The notes under the pieces were generated by a model. That model did no database searches, had not been told where the DNA came from, and worked only from the letters and a program-made list of their open reading frames with translations. A program made the position numbers and the translations under genes. Positions 44,794 through 52,966 of a stretch of DNA of 64,000 bases are shown here, piece by piece. How positions within the stretch are numbered: position 1 is the stretch's first letter; each line of letters begins with the position of its first letter. This DNA comes from CAVQCJ01 sp963711005 (GTDB taxonomy: Bacteria > Actinomycetota > Actinomycetes > Prado026): the NCBI GenBank assembly GCA_963711005.1, contig CAVQCJ010000002.1, forward strand, positions 1,550,001 to 1,614,000. The letters run 5' to 3'.

Positions 44794-46342
44794 CCGGACC
44801 CGCCGCGGCACCGCCGCACGCGCCGTGACCGCGACCGTCGTCGCGGTCGGTGTGCTGGCCGCTGTCGGTGGGGTCGCGGCGTACGCGTCGACCCGACAGG
44901 ACGCGCCGACCTACCGCACCGCCGTCGTGGGAACGCAGACGGTGCAGCAGGTGCTGCAGGCGACCGGGACCATCGAGCCGGGCACCGCGGCCACGGTGAC
45001 CTTCCCCGTGTCCGGGACGGTCGCATCCGTCCGGGTGGCGATGGGCGACCCGGTCCGTGCCGGTGCGGTGCTGGCTGCGCTGGACACGACCGCGCTGCGG
45101 TCGGCGCTCGCGTCGGCCAGGGCCGGGGTCGCGAACGCCGCGCTGACGCTGCACCAGGCCGAGACCGGGCAGGGCTCGAGTTCGTCCGGCTCGTCCGGGT
45201 CGTCCGGCTCGTCCGGGTCGTCCGGCTCGTCCGGGTCGTCCGGCTCGTCCGGGTCGTCCGGTGCGACCCGTTCGACGGCGGCGGTCGCGAAGGCCCAGCA
45301 CCAGCTGCTCGGCTCCGTGCACCAGGTGGACCAGGCGCTGGCCGGTGCGAAGGCCGACCTGGCCACCGCGACGGCGTCGTGCGGCACCGCGGCGGTCCCG
45401 AGCCCGTCCCCGACGCCGCCGACCACGTGCGCGCAGGCACAGCAGCTCGTGCTCGACGACGAGATGCACATCCTCCAGCTCCAGCAGGGGATCTCGGGCC
45501 AGGAGGCTGCCCTCGACAAGCTGGTCGCCGCCGCGGCGCGGCAGAGCACGAGCTCGAGCACCAGCCGGTCCAGCAGTACGGGCGGGTCGTCGACCGCGTC
45601 GGTCAGCGCCGCCCAGCTCGCCGCCGACCAGGCGGCGCTCGACGCGGCCGACGCCGAGCTGGCCGTGGCCAGGCAGAACCTCGCGCAGGCCGTCATCGTC
45701 AGCCCGTTCGACGGCGTCGTGAGCGCCGTCGGGCTGACGGTCGGGCAGACCGCGACGGCGGGTTCGGCGAGCAGCGCCGTCGACGTGATCGACCCGGTCT
45801 CGCACACGGTCTCGATCGCGGTCGACGTCGCCAAGATCCCGCTCGTCAAGGTCGGCCGGCACGCGACGGTCGTCCCGGACGGCAGCGGGAAGCCACTGGC
45901 AGCGACCGTCTCGTACGTCGCGGCCGCGCCGAGCACCTCCGGCGGATCGAGCTACCTGGTCCGGCTCACTTTCGGCGCGACGCCGGCCGGGTTGCGCGAC
46001 GGCATCCAGGCCGCGGTGACGCTGGTGGTCGCGGAGGCGAACGACACGTTGTCCGTGCCCACATCCGCGGTCAGCCACCTGGGCGCGCTGACGTACGTCA
46101 CCGTGCTCGATGCCGGGACGCCCAGGCGGACCATCGTGACGGTCGGGGCCGTCGGTCCGCTGTACACGCAGATCACCCGTGGTCTCACCGCGGGCCAGCA
46201 GGTCGTGCTCGCCGACGTGGACGCGGCGATCCCGACCAGCACACTGAACAACAGGTTCGCCCGGTTCGCCGGTGCGGGCGGGCTCGGCGGACTCGGCGGG
46301 ACCGGGGGCTTCGTGCCCGGTGCCGGGCCCGGCCGCGGCTGA
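44786..46342 (+). CDS. HlyD/MacA-type adaptor protein 2 with GSS repeat
   Basis: A 518-aa second adaptor: helix (about 15-32; VTATVVAVGVLAAVGGVAA), lipoyl halves (VQQVLQATGTIEPGT ... VASVRVAMGDPVRAGAVLA and VIVSPFDGVVSAVGLTVGQTATAG), a long alpha-hairpin (about 155-295) split by a Pro/Thr loop with two cysteines, a beta-barrel, and a C-terminal GGLGGLGGTGG tail. A Gly-Ser-Ser repeat (about residues 133-160), encoded by nine 9-bp DNA units, interrupts the first helix. The GTG at 44786 overlaps the lipoprotein stop. Two different adaptors in one operon with a single ATPase/permease is unusual. Confidence 0.85.
   Translation: MRSRTRRGTAARAVTATVVAVGVLAAVGGVAAYASTRQDAPTYRTAVVGTQTVQQVLQATGTIEPGTAATVTFPVSGTVASVRVAMGDPVRAGAVLAALDTTALRSALASARAGVANAALTLHQAETGQGSSSSGSSGSSGSSGSSGSSGSSGSSGSSGATRSTAAVAKAQHQLLGSVHQVDQALAGAKADLATATASCGTAAVPSPSPTPPTTCAQAQQLVLDDEMHILQLQQGISGQEAALDKLVAAAARQSTSSSTSRSSSTGGSSTASVSAAQLAADQAALDAADAELAVARQNLAQAVIVSPFDGVVSAVGLTVGQTATAGSASSAVDVIDPVSHTVSIAVDVAKIPLVKVGRHATVVPDGSGKPLAATVSYVAAAPSTSGGSSYLVRLTFGATPAGLRDGIQAAVTLVVAEANDTLSVPTSAVSHLGALTYVTVLDAGTPRRTIVTVGAVGPLYTQITRGLTAGQQVVLADVDAAIPTSTLNNRFARFAGAGGLGGLGGTGGFVPGAGPGRG
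45182..45262 (+). repeat. nine 9-bp units in the adaptor 2 gene
   Basis: TCGTCCGGC and TCGTCCGGG alternate nine times (last unit TCGTCCGGT), giving an 18-bp super-period and encoding Gly-Ser-Ser repeats. Length changes in multiples of 9 bp would keep the frame. Confidence 0.9.
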
Positions 46343-46361
46343 CCGACTCGAGGGAGACGAG

Positions 46362-46871
46362 ATGACCGACCCGACCCTGCCCCTGCCACCGGCCCAGTCA
46401 CCGGCCCAGCCACCGGCCCTGCCACCGACGCAGCCGCCGGCCGAGCCACCGACCGCCACGACGGTCGCCCCGCCGCCGTACGTGGGGCCACCGGCACCGG
46501 TGCCGGACGCGCAGCCGCAGCCGCAACGCGGCGGGCTCGCCGTGCTGGTGCTCGCATCGGTCGTCGCCGGCTTGCTGCTGGTGGGCGCTGGATTCGGGCT
46601 CGGGCGGCTCACCGCGCCGTCCGGTCCTGCCTCGTTGATCGACGCGGTCCGGATGGCGCAGCAAGGCACACTTCCGTGCGGTGCGGCCCCGCAGGGCAAC
46701 GGCGCCGCCGGCCCGCTGGCCCGGCTGTGCCGGCTGGGTCCCGGGCAGGGTGGCGGGTTCGGCCCCGGCCAGACGCCGCGCGGGTTCGGTCCCAACGGCA
46801 ACGGCAACGGGAACGGGAACCGCAACGGCACCCCCGCCCCGAGCACGCCCTCGGGTGCCCCGACCGCGTAG
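46362..46871 (+). CDS. Pro/Gly-rich single-pass membrane protein
   Basis: A 169-aa protein with a cytoplasmic Pro/Gln-rich N-terminus (LPPAQSPAQPPALPPTQPP), one helix (about 58-82; LAVLVLASVVAGLLLVGAG), two cysteines outside (TLPCGAAP, ARLCRLG) and a Gly/Asn tail (GFGPNGNGNGNGN). The ATG at 46362 follows GAGGGAG. It is the last gene of the export island, 19 bp after adaptor 2. Not recognised; the tail resembles those of its operon partners. Confidence 0.75.
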   Translation: MTDPTLPLPPAQSPAQPPALPPTQPPAEPPTATTVAPPPYVGPPAPVPDAQPQPQRGGLAVLVLASVVAGLLLVGAGFGLGRLTAPSGPASLIDAVRMAQQGTLPCGAAPQGNGAAGPLARLCRLGPGQGGGFGPGQTPRGFGPNGNGNGNGNRNGTPAPSTPSGAPTA

Positions 46872-46903
46872 GGGCATGTCGACGCGGATGCGAGGATGAA
46901 GGC

Positions 46904-47683
46904 ATGACGAACGAGCGCATGCCCGCCATCTACCTCGGGCACGGCGCACCGCCGCTCGTCGACGACCCGGTCTGGCCTGGCGAGCTCGCCGCTTGGGCCC
47001 AGCGCATGCAGCGGCCCAGGGCCGTGCTCGTCGTCAGCGCGCACTGGGAGTCGGCGCCGCTGACCCTCGGGGCCACCACGGTCGTGCCGCTGACGTACGA
47101 CTTCTGGGGTTTCCCGCTGAAGTACTACCAGATGACGTACGAGGCGCCGGGAGCCCCCGAGCTGGCCGCCCGCGTCCGCGCGCTCATGCCGGACCACGAG
47201 GAGGTCGCCGAGCAGCCACGACGCGGTCTCGACCACGGGGCGTACATCCCGCTCACGGTGATGTACCCCGAGGCGGACATCCCGGTGCTGCAGATCTCGA
47301 TGCCGACGCTGGACCCGGTGCGGTTGCTCGATCTCGGCCGGCGGCTCGCCCCGTTGCGCGACGAGGGCGTGCTCATCGCCGGCTCCGGCTTCCTCACCCA
47401 CGGCCTGCCGTACGTCGACTTCAGCGACCCGACCGGAGCTCCGCCGGCCTGGTCGGCGGAGTTCGACGCATGGGCGGACGAGGCACTGCGGCGTGGTGAC
47501 GTCGACGAGCTCGTCGACTACCGGCACCGGGCGCCGTCGTTGCACTACGCGCACCCCACGGTCGAGCACCTGGCGCCGATGTTCGTCACGCTCGGCGCGT
47601 CGGACCACGCGGAGGCCGCGCCGAGCACCGAGGTCGAGGGCTACTGGTTCGGCCTGTCCAAGCGCTCGTTCCAGGTCGCGTAG
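46904..47683 (+). CDS. DODA/LigB-type extradiol dioxygenase
   Basis: A 259-aa class III extradiol ring-cleavage dioxygenase family protein. Probable metal-ligand histidines are in YLGHGAPP and VVSAHWES; further conserved histidines are in RGLDHGAYIPL, GSGFLTHGLPY and HPTVEHLAPMF. Length and motif spacing fit the YgiD/DODA branch, members of which open catechols such as DOPA. Substrate unknown. It may be separately transcribed; it begins 32 bp after the Pro-rich gene and PAP2 follows at 9 bp. Confidence 0.9.
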   Translation: MTNERMPAIYLGHGAPPLVDDPVWPGELAAWAQRMQRPRAVLVVSAHWESAPLTLGATTVVPLTYDFWGFPLKYYQMTYEAPGAPELAARVRALMPDHEEVAEQPRRGLDHGAYIPLTVMYPEADIPVLQISMPTLDPVRLLDLGRRLAPLRDEGVLIAGSGFLTHGLPYVDFSDPTGAPPAWSAEFDAWADEALRRGDVDELVDYRHRAPSLHYAHPTVEHLAPMFVTLGASDHAEAAPSTEVEGYWFGLSKRSFQVA

Positions 47684-47692
47684 CCTCGGCGG

Positions 47693-48391
47693 GTGCCCGC
47701 CGCGAACACCCGTCCGCGCTGGGCTGTCACCGCGACCTGGGCTGCAGCGCTCAGCGCCCTCGCCCTGGTCGTGCTGACCGTCGCCATCCACCGCATCGGA
47801 CCCGTGCTGCGCATCGACGTGCGCGCGCTGGACCTGGTCAACCACATCCGGCGGCACCGCGTGGTCGAGGTGTTCCAGGGCGTCACCTGGACCGGGGACT
47901 TCCTGTTCGGCTCGCTGGCGCTTCTCGTCGTGTGCGCCGTGGTCGCTCGGCGGCGCCGGTCCTGGGCCCCCTTCTGGCTGGGCCTCGCCGGCGTGGCGGC
48001 GCTGCTCGTCACGGTGGGGACCGGCAAGCAGGTCGTCGCGCGGTCCCGTATCCCGTTCGCCGTCGGCTCGTTCGGCGACGGCGGGACGTCGTACCCGTCC
48101 GGGCACACGACCACGGCGGTGGTCGTGGGCGGCTGCCTGGTGATCCTCGCGTCCCCGGTGCTGAGCCGGCGCGGACTGCACCGGGCCTGGGCAGCGATGG
48201 CGACGTTCGCCGGGCTGGTCGGGGTCTCGCGGCTGTACCTGCGCATGCACTGGCTCACCGACGTCATCGCCGGCTGGCTGCTCGGGACGGCGATCGTGTG
48301 CCTGCTGGCGATCGCTTTCGTCAGGCCGTCGCCGGCCGCAGCCACGTCGCCACCGGACGACGGGTCAGCACCGCCCCCAGCAACGTCATGA
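47693..48391 (+). CDS. PAP2-family membrane phosphatase
   Basis: A 232-aa phosphatidic-acid-phosphatase-type enzyme with about six helices. The three phosphatase motifs are visible: KQVVARSRIP (motif 1), SYPSGHTTT (motif 2) and SRLYLRMHWLTD (motif 3, catalytic His). The substrate is probably a lipid or undecaprenyl phosphate. Start is a GTG at 47693. The last 71 bp overlap the convergent YihY gene; the C-terminal Ala/Pro-rich tail is encoded in the overlap. Confidence 0.9.
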   Translation: MPAANTRPRWAVTATWAAALSALALVVLTVAIHRIGPVLRIDVRALDLVNHIRRHRVVEVFQGVTWTGDFLFGSLALLVVCAVVARRRRSWAPFWLGLAGVAALLVTVGTGKQVVARSRIPFAVGSFGDGGTSYPSGHTTTAVVVGGCLVILASPVLSRRGLHRAWAAMATFAGLVGVSRLYLRMHWLTDVIAGWLLGTAIVCLLAIAFVRPSPAAATSPPDDGSAPPPATS

Positions 48392-49184
48392 CCAGCAGCA
48401 CGAGCAGGCTGGCGAAGATCCACGTGAACAGCCCGAACACGACACCGATCGGTCCGTACTGCTCCGACTGGCGCGACAGCGTGGCCGGCAGGTAGACCGC
48501 CGACCAGGCACCGACGCCGAGGCGGCCCAGCGACACCAGCCCGGCCGCGACCAGCAGCCGCTCCCGCGCGACCTGACCGGCGGTCAGCAGCAGCTGCGCG
48601 GCGAACTCGGCGCCGGCCCAGACGATCAGCAGCAGGACCAGGGCCACGATCTCGAGCGCCGTCCCGTGCGCGCGGCCGAACGAGCGCAGCCCGGAGACGA
48701 GCATCAGCATGGTCACCTGGATGGCGATCCACGCGAGCCCGCGCCACCACTGCTGCGACACCGGCAGCGCGCGGACGTCCCAGATCATGGCGTACGCCCT
48801 GCCGACGCGCCGGGACAGGACGAACGCCGAGTAGAGCGTGATCAGCAGGCCGGTCCAGTAGACGCCCGACCCGGCGCCCGGGGTCTGGAAGAGCGTGTGC
48901 ATCGCCGCGCGGGCCGCGCCCGCCAGTCCGAACCGGTCGGTCAGCTCCCGGGCGACGAGGGCGGTGTCGCCGCCTTGCGTGAACAGCCCGGTGACGACGA
49001 GCACCAGGGGGATCAGCGCGACGAACGCCTGCGCCGACAGCGTGTACGCGAGGTCGAGCAGACGGGTTCGCGCGACCTCGGACAGGTACTCGCCGACGAC
49101 GCTGCCCTGGAGCAGCGCGCGAGCGCCGGCGAGGCGGCTGGGAGCGGGTTCGACCGGGCCTGCCGGCGAGGTGTCGTTGTCCAC
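48321..49184 (-). CDS. YihY/BrkB-family membrane protein
   Basis: A 287-aa protein with about six transmembrane helices of the YihY (formerly RNase BN) family. Typical segments are LDLAYTLSAQAFVALIPLVLV, FGLFTWIFASLLVLLVMTLLGAVLT and the YGPIGVVFGL motif. Function in the family is unclear; transport or envelope roles have been proposed. It is a single gene converging on PAP2. Confidence 0.88.
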   Translation of the reverse strand: MDNDTSPAGPVEPAPSRLAGARALLQGSVVGEYLSEVARTRLLDLAYTLSAQAFVALIPLVLVVTGLFTQGGDTALVARELTDRFGLAGAARAAMHTLFQTPGAGSGVYWTGLLITLYSAFVLSRRVGRAYAMIWDVRALPVSQQWWRGLAWIAIQVTMLMLVSGLRSFGRAHGTALEIVALVLLLIVWAGAEFAAQLLLTAGQVARERLLVAAGLVSLGRLGVGAWSAVYLPATLSRQSEQYGPIGVVFGLFTWIFASLLVLLVMTLLGAVLTRRPVATWLRPATA

Positions 49185-49217
49185 CCGCGCATCCTGGCAC
49201 CGTCCCGGACACGCGCT

Positions 49218-51902
49218 TCAGTCGGCCGGGGAGGGCGCCGGGGGCGGGTGCGGGAGGCCGCGGATCAGGTCGGCCACCAGCCCGGTCCAGCCGGTCTGGT
49301 GCGAGGCGCCCAGGCCGCGGCCGGTGTCGCCGTCGAAGTACTCGTTGAACAGCGGCGCCGACCAGCGCGGGTCGACGCCGAACGGCCCGGCCGCACCGTC
49401 GATCGGACGCCGCCCGCCGTCCGTCGGCAGGAACAGCCCGATCAGCCGCTCGCGCAGCTCGTGCGCGACCGCGCCGAGGGTGAGCTGGCGGCCAGACCCG
49501 GTCGGGCACTCCACGGTGAACGTCGGGCCGAGGTAGTGGTCGTACCGCTGCAGCGCCTCGACGACCAGGTAGTTGATCGGCATCCAGACCGGCCCCCGCC
49601 AGTTGGAGTTGCCGCCGTACAGGAAGCTCGTCGCCTCGGCCGGCTCGTACCCGACCTCGAAGGTCTGCCCGTCCACCTGCACCGAGAACGGCTCGGCGAG
49701 GTGCCGCCGCGACACCGACCGGATGCCGTGCGGAGAGAGCATGCCCTGCTCGTCGAGGACCTCGACGAGCACCCGCCGCAGCCGCTCGGGGTCGACGACG
49801 GTCAGCATGATGCGGTCGCTGTCCGCGGCCTTGGTGACGAAGCCGCAGCGGTCCAGGTCCGTCACATCGACGCCGCGCCGACCGAGGAAGTCGGCGAACC
49901 GCTTGCGCAGCCGCGCCGTCGGCGCCGCCATGGTGTCCGTGATCGACGCCGCGGCCAGCACCGGGATCACCCCGACGAGCGACTTCACCCGCAGCGGTAC
50001 CTGCCGCCCGTCCGGCGTGAGCAGCTGGTCATAGAAGAACCCGTCCGCAGGGTCCCACAACCCGCCTGCGGCGATGCCGTCGGTGATCGTCGCGAAGTGC
50101 TCGAGGAACTTGACCGCGACGTCCTCGTACACCTCGTCGTGCTCGGCCAGGACCATGGCCGCGGTCAGCATCGTCAGCGCGTAGAACGCCATCCACGCCG
50201 TGCCGTCGCTCTGCGCCAGCTGACAGCCAGGCGGCAGGTGCGAGCGGTCGACCGGGCCGATGTTGTCCAGGCCGAGGAAGCCGCCCTCGAACACGTTGTT
50301 CCCGTCCGGGTCCTCGAGGTTCACCCACCAGGTGAAGTTCATCAGCAGCTTGGTGAAGACCCGCTCGAGGAAGAAGTAGTCGGGGCGCCCGGTCGCCGCC
50401 GCGTCGATCTGGAACACCTTCAGCGCGGCCCACGCGTGCACCGGCGGGTTCACGTCGTCGAACGACCACTCGTACGCCGGCAGCGCACCGCCGGGGTGCA
50501 TGAACCACTCGCGGCACAGCAGCACGAGCTGGTACTTGGCGAACGCGGGGTCGATGTGCGCGAGTGTCACGCAGTGGAAGGCGAGGTCCCAGGCCGCGAA
50601 CCACGGGTACTCCCACGGGTCCGGCATCGACAGGACGTCGTAGGAGTCGAAGTGCCGCCAACGCGCGTTGCGCACCGTCGCGTGGCCCGGCGGCGGGGCC
50701 GGCTCGGACGGGTCGCCGTCCAGCCACAGCGGCACGTCGTAGCGGTAGAACTGCTTGCCCCACACCATCCCGGCGAACGCCGCCCGCATCACGGCGGCGC
50801 GCTCGGGCGTCGTCCCGGCCGGTGCGAGCTCGGCGTAGAACTGGTCCGCCTCGGCCCGGCGCTGCACCATGGTCGCGTCGAACGAGGCGCCGGCCCACCG
50901 GGGGTCCGGTTCGTCGCCGGCCGTCGGCGAGTACAGCCGCAGCCGCAGCCGAACGGTCTGCCCGGCCGGCACGCGCACCTGGTACCACCAGGCCGCCTTG
51001 GTGCCGGTACGGACCGGGCGGACCGTCGCGGCGCCGGAAACCACGTGGTCGTTGATGCCGTCCTTGGGGTACGGCGCGGCGTTCGGCTGCCCGAACAGGA
51101 GCTCGGTGTTGGTCGCGTTGTCGCAGAACAGCGGGACGGGAGCGCGGCCGTCCGGCCCGGTGGCGGCCGCGAGCCGGTAGGTGCCGGCCCGCTCGTGCTC
51201 GGCGAGCAGGTCGCCGTTCTCCCAACGCAGCACCGGCTCGGTGTACTTCGCGTCCCACGTCCAGATGTCGCGGAACCACAACGTCGGGAGCACGTGCAGG
51301 GTGTCGTCGTCGGGACCTTCGTTGCTGACGTCCACCTGCATGAGCAGGTCGGTCGGCCCGCTCTTGGCGTACGTGACCTCCACCGCCCAGTACCGGTCGT
51401 CGTCGAAGACGCCGGTGTCGTAGAGCTCGTACTCCGGCTGGTCGCGGCTGCGCCGGCCGTTCTCGGCGACGAGGTCCTCGTACGGGAAGGCTGCCTGCGG
51501 GTAGTGGTAGCGCCACCGCAGCCAGGAGTGGCTCGGGGTGGCGTCCAGGTGCCACCAGTACTCCTTCGCGTCCTCACCGTGGTTGCCCTCGTGGCCGGTG
51601 AGCCCGAACAGCCGCTCCTTGAGGATGGGGTCGCGTCCGTTCCACAGGGCGAGGGCCAGGCACAGGTCCTGGTGCAGGGTGCTCAGCCCGGCCAGGCCGT
51701 CCTCGCTCCACCGGAACGCGCGGGAGCGGGCGTGCTCGTGGGGGAAGAACCGCCACGCGTCGCCGTCGGCGCTGTAGTCCTCGCGGACCGTGCCCCAGGC
51801 GCGCTCGCTTAGGTAGGGGCCCCAGGTGTACCAGGGCCCGGCGTTCTCCAGCCCGTCCTCGGGCCGCCCGACGGTGGCCATGCGCTGCTGCTCGGGGTTC
51901 AC
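49218..51902 (-). CDS. GH63-like glucosidase (MGH1-like glycoside hydrolase)
   Basis: An 894-aa (alpha/alpha)6-barrel glycosidase. N-terminal beta domain (about 1-330; ENAGPWYTWGPYLSERAWGTVREDYS, GHEGNHGEDAKEYWWHLDATPSHS), then the catalytic barrel with WDLAFHCVTLAHIDP, EWSFDDVNPPVHAWA, QSDGTAWMAFYAL, GGLWDPADGFFYD, GGNSNWRGPVWMPINYL and EYFDGDTGRGLGASHQTGW. This is the GH63/MGH1 set used on alpha-glucosides and mannosyl- or glucosyl-glycerate. No signal peptide, so cytoplasmic. GTG 51902 is preferred; ATG 51881 is possible. Substrate not determined. Confidence 0.9.
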   Translation of the reverse strand: MNPEQQRMATVGRPEDGLENAGPWYTWGPYLSERAWGTVREDYSADGDAWRFFPHEHARSRAFRWSEDGLAGLSTLHQDLCLALALWNGRDPILKERLFGLTGHEGNHGEDAKEYWWHLDATPSHSWLRWRYHYPQAAFPYEDLVAENGRRSRDQPEYELYDTGVFDDDRYWAVEVTYAKSGPTDLLMQVDVSNEGPDDDTLHVLPTLWFRDIWTWDAKYTEPVLRWENGDLLAEHERAGTYRLAAATGPDGRAPVPLFCDNATNTELLFGQPNAAPYPKDGINDHVVSGAATVRPVRTGTKAAWWYQVRVPAGQTVRLRLRLYSPTAGDEPDPRWAGASFDATMVQRRAEADQFYAELAPAGTTPERAAVMRAAFAGMVWGKQFYRYDVPLWLDGDPSEPAPPPGHATVRNARWRHFDSYDVLSMPDPWEYPWFAAWDLAFHCVTLAHIDPAFAKYQLVLLCREWFMHPGGALPAYEWSFDDVNPPVHAWAALKVFQIDAAATGRPDYFFLERVFTKLLMNFTWWVNLEDPDGNNVFEGGFLGLDNIGPVDRSHLPPGCQLAQSDGTAWMAFYALTMLTAAMVLAEHDEVYEDVAVKFLEHFATITDGIAAGGLWDPADGFFYDQLLTPDGRQVPLRVKSLVGVIPVLAAASITDTMAAPTARLRKRFADFLGRRGVDVTDLDRCGFVTKAADSDRIMLTVVDPERLRRVLVEVLDEQGMLSPHGIRSVSRRHLAEPFSVQVDGQTFEVGYEPAEATSFLYGGNSNWRGPVWMPINYLVVEALQRYDHYLGPTFTVECPTGSGRQLTLGAVAHELRERLIGLFLPTDGGRRPIDGAAGPFGVDPRWSAPLFNEYFDGDTGRGLGASHQTGWTGLVADLIRGLPHPPPAPSPAD

Positions 51903-51933
51903 CGGTCCATCCTGTCGGCTGGTCCCGGCGCTG

Positions 51934-52887
51934 TCAGCGGCGGGCCGTCTCCGCCACGACGACGCCGACGAGCACCACCGCGCCGCCCACGATCTGGACG
52001 GTCCCGAGCTGTTCGCCCAGCCACAGGAACGCCACCACGGATGCGGCGACCGGCTCGACAGTCCCGACCAGCCCGACCTGGGCGGCGCGCAGGTGCCGCA
52101 GCGCCCCGACGCTCAGGGTGAACGGCACGACGGTGCCCAGCACGATCAGCCACGCGGCCGGCACCCACATCGGCAGCTGCCGGTCGGCGAGGTTGCCCAG
52201 CAACGAGATGTCGCGACCGAGCAGCTCGTACGGGAACCGCCACCACGGCCGCACCACCGCCCAGAACGCCGTCGTGAACCCGAACGCGAGGCAGGTCAGC
52301 GAGACCGGGTCACGTCGGCCCACGTTGTGCTCGCCGAGCAGGAAGTACACCGCGAGCGACACGGCGGCGCCGAACGCGGCCAGGACGCCGATGCCGTCCA
52401 GCGTGCCGCCCTGCCACACCTGCGCGACCAGCGAGAGACCGCCGACCGACAGCGCGAGCGCCGCCCAGACCCGGCCGCGGACCGGCTCCTTCAGCACGAA
52501 CCGGGCCCACAGCGCGACGAACACCGGCGCGGTGAACTCGATGAGCAGCGCGATCCCGACCTCGAGCCGCCTGATCGCGACGAAGTACAGCAGCTGGACG
52601 AAGACGAAGCCGACGAGGCCGTACACCGCGACGGCAGGCAGCTCGCGGCGGGTCATCCGCAGGGTCCGTGGCGCGGTGACCAGCACGATCGCGAGCAGAC
52701 ACACGAACGCGCCGGTCGCGCGCAGCTCGGCGAGGTCGGAGGCGGGCATCCCCCCGACCAGCATCACCTTGGAGACGGTGCCGTTGACGGCCCACAGCAG
52801 CGCCGCGGTGACGACCATGACGTAGCCGGTACGGGCCCGGCGGTCCGGCTGAACCTGGACGGCGACCGGCACCAGCCCCTCGACCAC
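51934..52887 (-). CDS. EamA-family (DMT) transporter
   Basis: A 317-aa ten-helix exporter made of two EamA repeats (first begins TGYVMVVTAALLWAVNGTVSK, second begins GVLAAFGAAVSLAVYFLLGE). The family exports amino acids and other metabolites. VGTVEPVAASVVAFLWLGE near the end is the typical closing signature. It starts at 52887 and precedes the glucosidase gene in the same direction by 31 bp, so they may be co-transcribed. Confidence 0.92.
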   Translation of the reverse strand: MVEGLVPVAVQVQPDRRARTGYVMVVTAALLWAVNGTVSKVMLVGGMPASDLAELRATGAFVCLLAIVLVTAPRTLRMTRRELPAVAVYGLVGFVFVQLLYFVAIRRLEVGIALLIEFTAPVFVALWARFVLKEPVRGRVWAALALSVGGLSLVAQVWQGGTLDGIGVLAAFGAAVSLAVYFLLGEHNVGRRDPVSLTCLAFGFTTAFWAVVRPWWRFPYELLGRDISLLGNLADRQLPMWVPAAWLIVLGTVVPFTLSVGALRHLRAAQVGLVGTVEPVAASVVAFLWLGEQLGTVQIVGGAVVLVGVVVAETARR

Positions 52888-52966
52888 CGGCCGAGGCTAT
52901 CCGCAACGCCCGGCCGCCCCCGCCGCCCGCCCCACCCCGTCGCTCAAGATCAACCGGCCTGGGGGG

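Noticed and set aside
44693..48250. A very long antisense open frame (over 1100 codons) opposite the adaptor, dioxygenase and PAP2 genes
   Set aside because: It is low-complexity Arg/Gly/His/Pro sequence with no domain, and the opposite strand carries coherent genes with overlapping starts and stops. Long shadow frames are expected at this G+C.
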